Below are positions 61,101-64,000 of a stretch of 64,000 bases of DNA, piece after piece (the first letter of the stretch is position 1; the number at the start of each line of letters is the position of its first letter). The stretch covers positions 1-64,000 of the forward strand of contig DCYG01000024.1 in the NCBI GenBank assembly GCA_002331025.1, written 5' to 3'. The stretch comes from Firmicutes bacterium UBA2116 (GTDB taxonomy: Bacteria; Bacillota; Clostridia; Tissierellales; Sedimentibacteraceae). The position numbers and the translations under genes were made by a program. The notes under the pieces are model-generated. The model searched no databases and was not told where the DNA came from. It was given only the letters and a program-made list of their open reading frames with translations.

Positions 61101-63483
61101 AAAAATTGTAAAAGATAAAATTCAGGTTAAAAAGGTTGATGAATCCGGCAAATCAATGAGCGGTGTAACCTTTGAACTATATGAATTAGTCGAGGATGCT
61201 CAGAATAAAATAGCAGAAGAAGCATCTGATGGAGAAGGCTTTGTGGTTTTTGATGAAATAACTAAAGGTAATTATTTAATCAGAGAAAAAGAGGCTCCAG
61301 AAGGATATTTGAAATCAGTTAGAGATATATATGTCAAGGTCGAAAAGATTGACGATGATGACTCAGAATTAAACATAACTTATAGCTATGACGGAGACAA
61401 TTATACAATTGAAGATCCTACATTTGTCAATACTTCCATAGACATTGAACTTAAAAAGGAAATGGACAGAGGAGAAGTAGCATTACCTGGTGCTACATTT
61501 GTATTGAAGGATGAAGTTGGCGATGTAGTTGATATTGCTATATCAGGCGCAGATGGGGAAGTTGTTTTCAAAGCAGTCAAGGAAGGCACATATACTATCG
61601 AAGAAACAGGATTTCCTGAAGGATATATTCAAACTCCCGTAAGTATAGTAGTTACGGTTGATGTGAACGAAGATGGTACCGATGCGACTATAACATTTGA
61701 AGGTTATGAGGATAATGAAGTTCCGGTAATTAAGAATATTCTTGATGTAAAAGGTCATGTTGTCATAATAAAAGCAGATAAGGTATCAAGAACTCCATTA
61801 GAATTTGCAGAATTTGGTTTATATTATGATGCTGAATCGAATGAACCAATAGAAACTTCACAATCCGGACCGGATGGCGTAGTAAGATTTGCAGATATTA
61901 CTGAAGGAACGTATGTAATTAAAGAAATAGAGTCTCCGGCAGGATATTTAAGATATGATAATGTTATTTATGTCAGAGTAGACAGAGAAGCGGGTAAAAG
62001 TGATGAGGATGAGGATAAATATAACGTTGAGTATAGTACAGACGGAGTTACCTACTCATCAGAAACACCATTATTTGAAAACGAACCAATAGACATCGAA
62101 TTCACCAAACATGACAGTAATGGAAATCCTCTTGCAGGCGCTGAATTCACGTTATATGAAGAAAACGGAACAACTGTGTTTGAAGATCGTGATCCTGTAA
62201 CAAGTGATGATGATGGTAAAGTTGTATTTACGGTTATTCCTGTAGGAAAGTATGTAATTAAAGAAACTAAGGCACCGTCTGGATACAGAGACTTCAATGG
62301 AGCTATCGAAGTTGAGGTTAAAGTCGAAGATGAAGGAACTGTAGCAACAGTAATGTTCACCGAAAAAGACAAATCAGATAGTGGTGAAGTAGAAATAGGT
62401 GAAGATGGTACATTAATTGTAACCAACGAAAGAAGACCGAGTCCACCTACTCCTATACCTGCTTACGGAAAAATTGCTATCAAGAAAACAGACGAAGACA
62501 AAAAAGTACTTCCGGGAGCTGAATTCACATTGTACGATGAAGACGGCAAGGTTGTTGACAGGGGAGTAACCGGTTCAGACGGAACATTGTCCTTTGAGGA
62601 TCTGGAACCGGGCAGCTATACGCTTAAGGAAACAAAGGCACCTGAAGGATATGTGCTGGAAGTAGACGAAAAGGGCGTAACAGTTGCTGCAAACAGAACA
62701 AATACGTACACCTTTACAAACAAGAAGGCAGAGCCTGAGAAGCCGGGCAGAATTGAAATAGTTAAGGTTGACGAGGAAGGAAGACTTCTTTCGGAAGCAT
62801 GGTTCAGCTTAATTGACGGCAACGGTACTACTATAGAGAATGTTGTAACTGTTAACGGTCGTGCAGCATTTGAAGATGTACCTGTAGGCAGATACACGGT
62901 TAAAGAGGTTCAGGCACCTGAAGGATATGTATTGACAGAACAAGAGGTTAATGTTACTGTAGACAGTGAAGAAACTGTAACGGTAAGATTTGTAAATAAA
63001 CAATCCGGAACGACGGTTGTTCCTGTTTCGGGCAGAATTACCATAAATAAGGTTGATGAAAACAACATGGCTCTTGCGGGAGCGGAGTTTACTCTCTATA
63101 ATGAAAATAATGAGATAGTAGGAACTGCCGTATCAGAGGCAAGCGGAAGAGTTATATTTGAAAACCTTAAGGATGGCAGATATTTTGTAAGAGAAACGGA
63201 AGCACCTGCAGGATACAGATTAGTATCAGACAGCTTGACTGTAAACGTAACTGGCGGAAGCTCATACAGCTACAGATTCAGAAATGTTCCTGATACCGAA
63301 GAAATAGACGACCCTGAGATCCCGTTAGGATGGGAAGAAATAGACGACCCTGATGTACCGAGGGATGTTCTCGAATTACCGGATACAGGCTCATTGCTAA
63401 ACACATGGTTAATGATAACCATCGGTTTAATGCTAATATTCGCAGGAATGTTCTTATTCAGAACGAAGCTTACAAATAACTAA
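58156..63483 (+). CDS. Giant LPXTG surface adhesin with Cna-B/SpaA repeats
   Basis: A 1775-residue cell-wall protein. Signal peptide (1-31, ending NFAYG); N-terminal region (about 55-880) of several Ig-like adhesin or collagen-binding-type domains (e.g. SWDTETNEITWTIKVTGE, RYVKYRITVNRDRLTIVNP); a Gly linker; then eight SpaA/Cna-B repeats (about 885-1715) each with GAEFTLY and a YxxKETxAPxGY-type strand, likely holding Lys-Asn isopeptide bonds; sorting signal LPDTG (about 1740), hydrophobic helix and positive tail. A sortase gene follows. Probable adhesion or pilus-shaft role. ATG after AAAGGAGG. Confidence 0.93.
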   Translation: MEKIRRARGISLVLMFIMVFQLMMPVNFAYGDEIPEYSSDELGVIPLAGSTSSSAITVKSVEFKFDGKEYEEGDEVSLDAKVDFKIILGIEDNEIIDIDIPYTFNIAEGIKISEEKVIDIFHPDETDVQLATATIKTNGEVVIEFLDAINDYDTDREIWVQASGELDASELGDGGERELVFNYPGGPLRIPIKFKEKQEIVILEKEGSWDTETNEITWTIKVTGETVPSGGNIENVVITDVIGDGQEFISSNPVADADSPLGKYQYTFSELADGETKTITIVTKPDLNEIDSDDEDSDVTLTNTVSGTFGEDNKEIEEVEATVTTEINFIHKKNGELKNFNDDDRSNNYILWTIDINNNNLDMPAGTTLKDVIPEGLELVLDSVTIIGEPIDGAIINENANKKGFNIVFNSGLSRKATITYQTIITDDDAYEPDKEVEYENNAILSWDNGDEEVNDTGKVGIGRTVIQKSGVDFDATDNRYVKYRITVNRDRLTIVNPVVTDTLDPRLEFDSYTANPNIWTMSITSGSAITFSYSGEITTPHYIDIIAKIKDGNEDIYGANKTTTFRNDVSLVGKDVTEKNTHANQNYESTVIRKTNEGYDYIDREASWKIVVNQNKMTIHDTVIRDTIGSNHEFLDDSLIWEGGTLTKAVSNPVAGQYSVVGKEITINLGTITKQETITYKTYIPEDKLDEIFGSNDNVTISNSATITGEEIVSGGQNVTSSKTINNTVVGKKAKYDNNNDYIEWEVEINLNQLDFGDVEVKLEDELHGLLIFDQNSVKLYALNIKDDGGYDQPTEADLVEDMIEVDYTVNPVGKDKVEFKFLKNLDKAYLLKFTTDINSEKESNTYISNDISLQGHASIGGNSTASINVNFDTAIGGGGGSKTRGSVRIIKIDDYNTPIAGVEFELLDGAKNSLDPVRIDTTNADGIVYFDDLRMGTYYIREADVPDGYIKLDEDVVVTIEKGVPDPDDPKNVIVTLTNEKIVKDKIQVKKVDESGKSMSGVTFELYELVEDAQNKIAEEASDGEGFVVFDEITKGNYLIREKEAPEGYLKSVRDIYVKVEKIDDDDSELNITYSYDGDNYTIEDPTFVNTSIDIELKKEMDRGEVALPGATFVLKDEVGDVVDIAISGADGEVVFKAVKEGTYTIEETGFPEGYIQTPVSIVVTVDVNEDGTDATITFEGYEDNEVPVIKNILDVKGHVVIIKADKVSRTPLEFAEFGLYYDAESNEPIETSQSGPDGVVRFADITEGTYVIKEIESPAGYLRYDNVIYVRVDREAGKSDEDEDKYNVEYSTDGVTYSSETPLFENEPIDIEFTKHDSNGNPLAGAEFTLYEENGTTVFEDRDPVTSDDDGKVVFTVIPVGKYVIKETKAPSGYRDFNGAIEVEVKVEDEGTVATVMFTEKDKSDSGEVEIGEDGTLIVTNERRPSPPTPIPAYGKIAIKKTDEDKKVLPGAEFTLYDEDGKVVDRGVTGSDGTLSFEDLEPGSYTLKETKAPEGYVLEVDEKGVTVAANRTNTYTFTNKKAEPEKPGRIEIVKVDEEGRLLSEAWFSLIDGNGTTIENVVTVNGRAAFEDVPVGRYTVKEVQAPEGYVLTEQEVNVTVDSEETVTVRFVNKQSGTTVVPVSGRITINKVDENNMALAGAEFTLYNENNEIVGTAVSEASGRVIFENLKDGRYFVRETEAPAGYRLVSDSLTVNVTGGSSYSYRFRNVPDTEEIDDPEIPLGWEEIDDPDVPRDVLELPDTGSLLNTWLMITIGLMLIFAGMFLFRTKLTNN

Positions 63484-63489
63484 AACATG

Positions 63490-63513
63490 AGAGGGGCTAA
63501 GCCCCTCTTTTTT
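63490..63513 (+). terminator. Terminator between adhesin and sortase
   Basis: Stem AGAGGGGC/GCCCCTCT, loop TAA, T run. Only about 13 bases before the sortase start, so it probably reduces rather than abolishes sortase transcription. Confidence 0.85.
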
Positions 63514-63526
63514 AAAAGGTATGGAT

Positions 63527-64000
63527 ATGATCAGAAAATATTTGGCTGTTGTTTTAATTTTGGCAGGAATTGCTTTTATTGCCATAGGGCTTTATCAGAA
63601 TTTCAGTACTAAGTATTATCAGGATAAATTGGTGGAAGAATACGACAGGCATATCAGTATGCTTAATTCTGATGAGGAAAAAGAGGATGTTAAAGAACCG
63701 GTGCGGGAAGTGGATGCAGCTGAAGAAAATGAAACAGGAGAAAGTGAGGAGGAAGAAACCCCGGCTGCAGAGGAAGATGCACGAAGTCCCGTCGAAAAAT
63801 ATCTTGAAGGCAAGGAAATAAGCGGAATTATAGAGATACCTAAATTGAACGTAAGAGCTGCAATACTTGAGGGAACCGACGACAGAGCATTAAAATATAC
63901 GGTGGGTCATTATCCGGGAACTGCAAATCCCGGCGAGAAAGGAAACAGCGTGCTTCTGGGGCACAGAAATTACCTCTATGCCCATTATTTCAGACGCCTT
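63527..64000 (+). CDS. Sortase, class D-like, truncated by the window end
   Basis: The first 158 residues of a membrane transpeptidase. An N-terminal helix (about 5-24), a long acidic linker rich in Glu (about 45-85), then the sortase domain IEIPKLNVRAAILEG, VGHYPGTANPGEKGNSVLLGHRN with the catalytic His. The catalytic Cys and Arg lie beyond the window. The pattern fits class D sortases. It should anchor the LPDTG adhesin upstream. ATG at 63521 is an alternative start; AAAAGGT fits 63527 better. Confidence 0.9.
   Translation, partial: MIRKYLAVVLILAGIAFIAIGLYQNFSTKYYQDKLVEEYDRHISMLNSDEEKEDVKEPVREVDAAEENETGESEEEETPAAEEDARSPVEKYLEGKEISGIIEIPKLNVRAAILEGTDDRALKYTVGHYPGTANPGEKGNSVLLGHRNYLYAHYFRRL

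Overview
The window is AT-rich, densely coded DNA from an anaerobic, spore-forming, Gram-positive bacterium of the Clostridia/Tissierellia type. Support for this: the gene order comEC-holA-rpsT-gpr-spoIIP-lepA known from sporulating Firmicutes, sporulation genes (spoIIAA, spoIIAB, spoVAC/AD/AE), T-box leaders on thrS and leuS, an LPXTG adhesin with a sortase, a tungsten/molybdenum aldehyde ferredoxin oxidoreductase, ferredoxin-fused ATPases and a selenocysteine peroxiredoxin. The genus cannot be fixed from the sequence alone.

Layout. 1-1500: fourteen tRNA genes. 1503-3354: a complete IS1182-type insertion sequence, lodged between tRNA-Phe and the stop codon of an RNase H-like exonuclease gene. 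4380-13885: competence, replication, ribosome and sporulation genes followed by lepA and a LemA/TPM pair. 14023-24693: mixed housekeeping genes (acidic hypothetical, metallo-hydrolase, RNA helicase, T-box-thrS, acetyltransferase, nfo, udp, CPBP protease, AEC transporter, DUF4342 protein) and a gutted csaA-like remnant. 24828-29897: a two-component system, then spoIIAA-spoIIAB and spoVAC-AD-AE; sigF, normally directly after spoIIAB, is absent. 30025-34054: a Fur-box-controlled siderophore ABC importer. 34163-41150: PBP1A, hflX, a YigZ-family gene, a yebC-family gene and mntP.

41250-52556 is the most distinctive stretch. First comes an operon for a Tat-exported four-cluster ferredoxin, a YdhV-like aldehyde ferredoxin oxidoreductase, an unnamed protein made of two copies of one domain, FdhD and TatA. 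It is preceded by a second promoter/dyad/terminator set that repeats its own control elements and end. Then come three transcription units whose promoters all carry the palindrome GACATATGTC, twice per promoter (one copy on the -35, one 36-38 bp downstream; the upstream copy is perfect in one promoter and degenerate in two): (a) an FMN glutamate-synthase-like protein plus a selenocysteine peroxiredoxin; (b) two ferredoxin-containing MinD ATPases, an Mrp/NBP35 ATPase, a NifX-like protein and a DUF134 HTH protein; (c) a DUF5320 protein and a second NifX-like protein. Unit (b)+(c) resembles the orange-protein (ORP) clusters of sulfate reducers. The DUF134 protein is the obvious candidate repressor.

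52557-64000: a YibE/F membrane protein, T-box-leuS, then a cyclic-di-GMP-I riboswitch with terminator ahead of an HTH-TPR regulator, a 1775-residue LPXTG adhesin with eight SpaA/Cna-B repeats, and a class-D-like sortase cut by the window end. The motif AACAATTGTT precedes both the regulator and the adhesin, which suggests a c-di-GMP-gated adhesin circuit.
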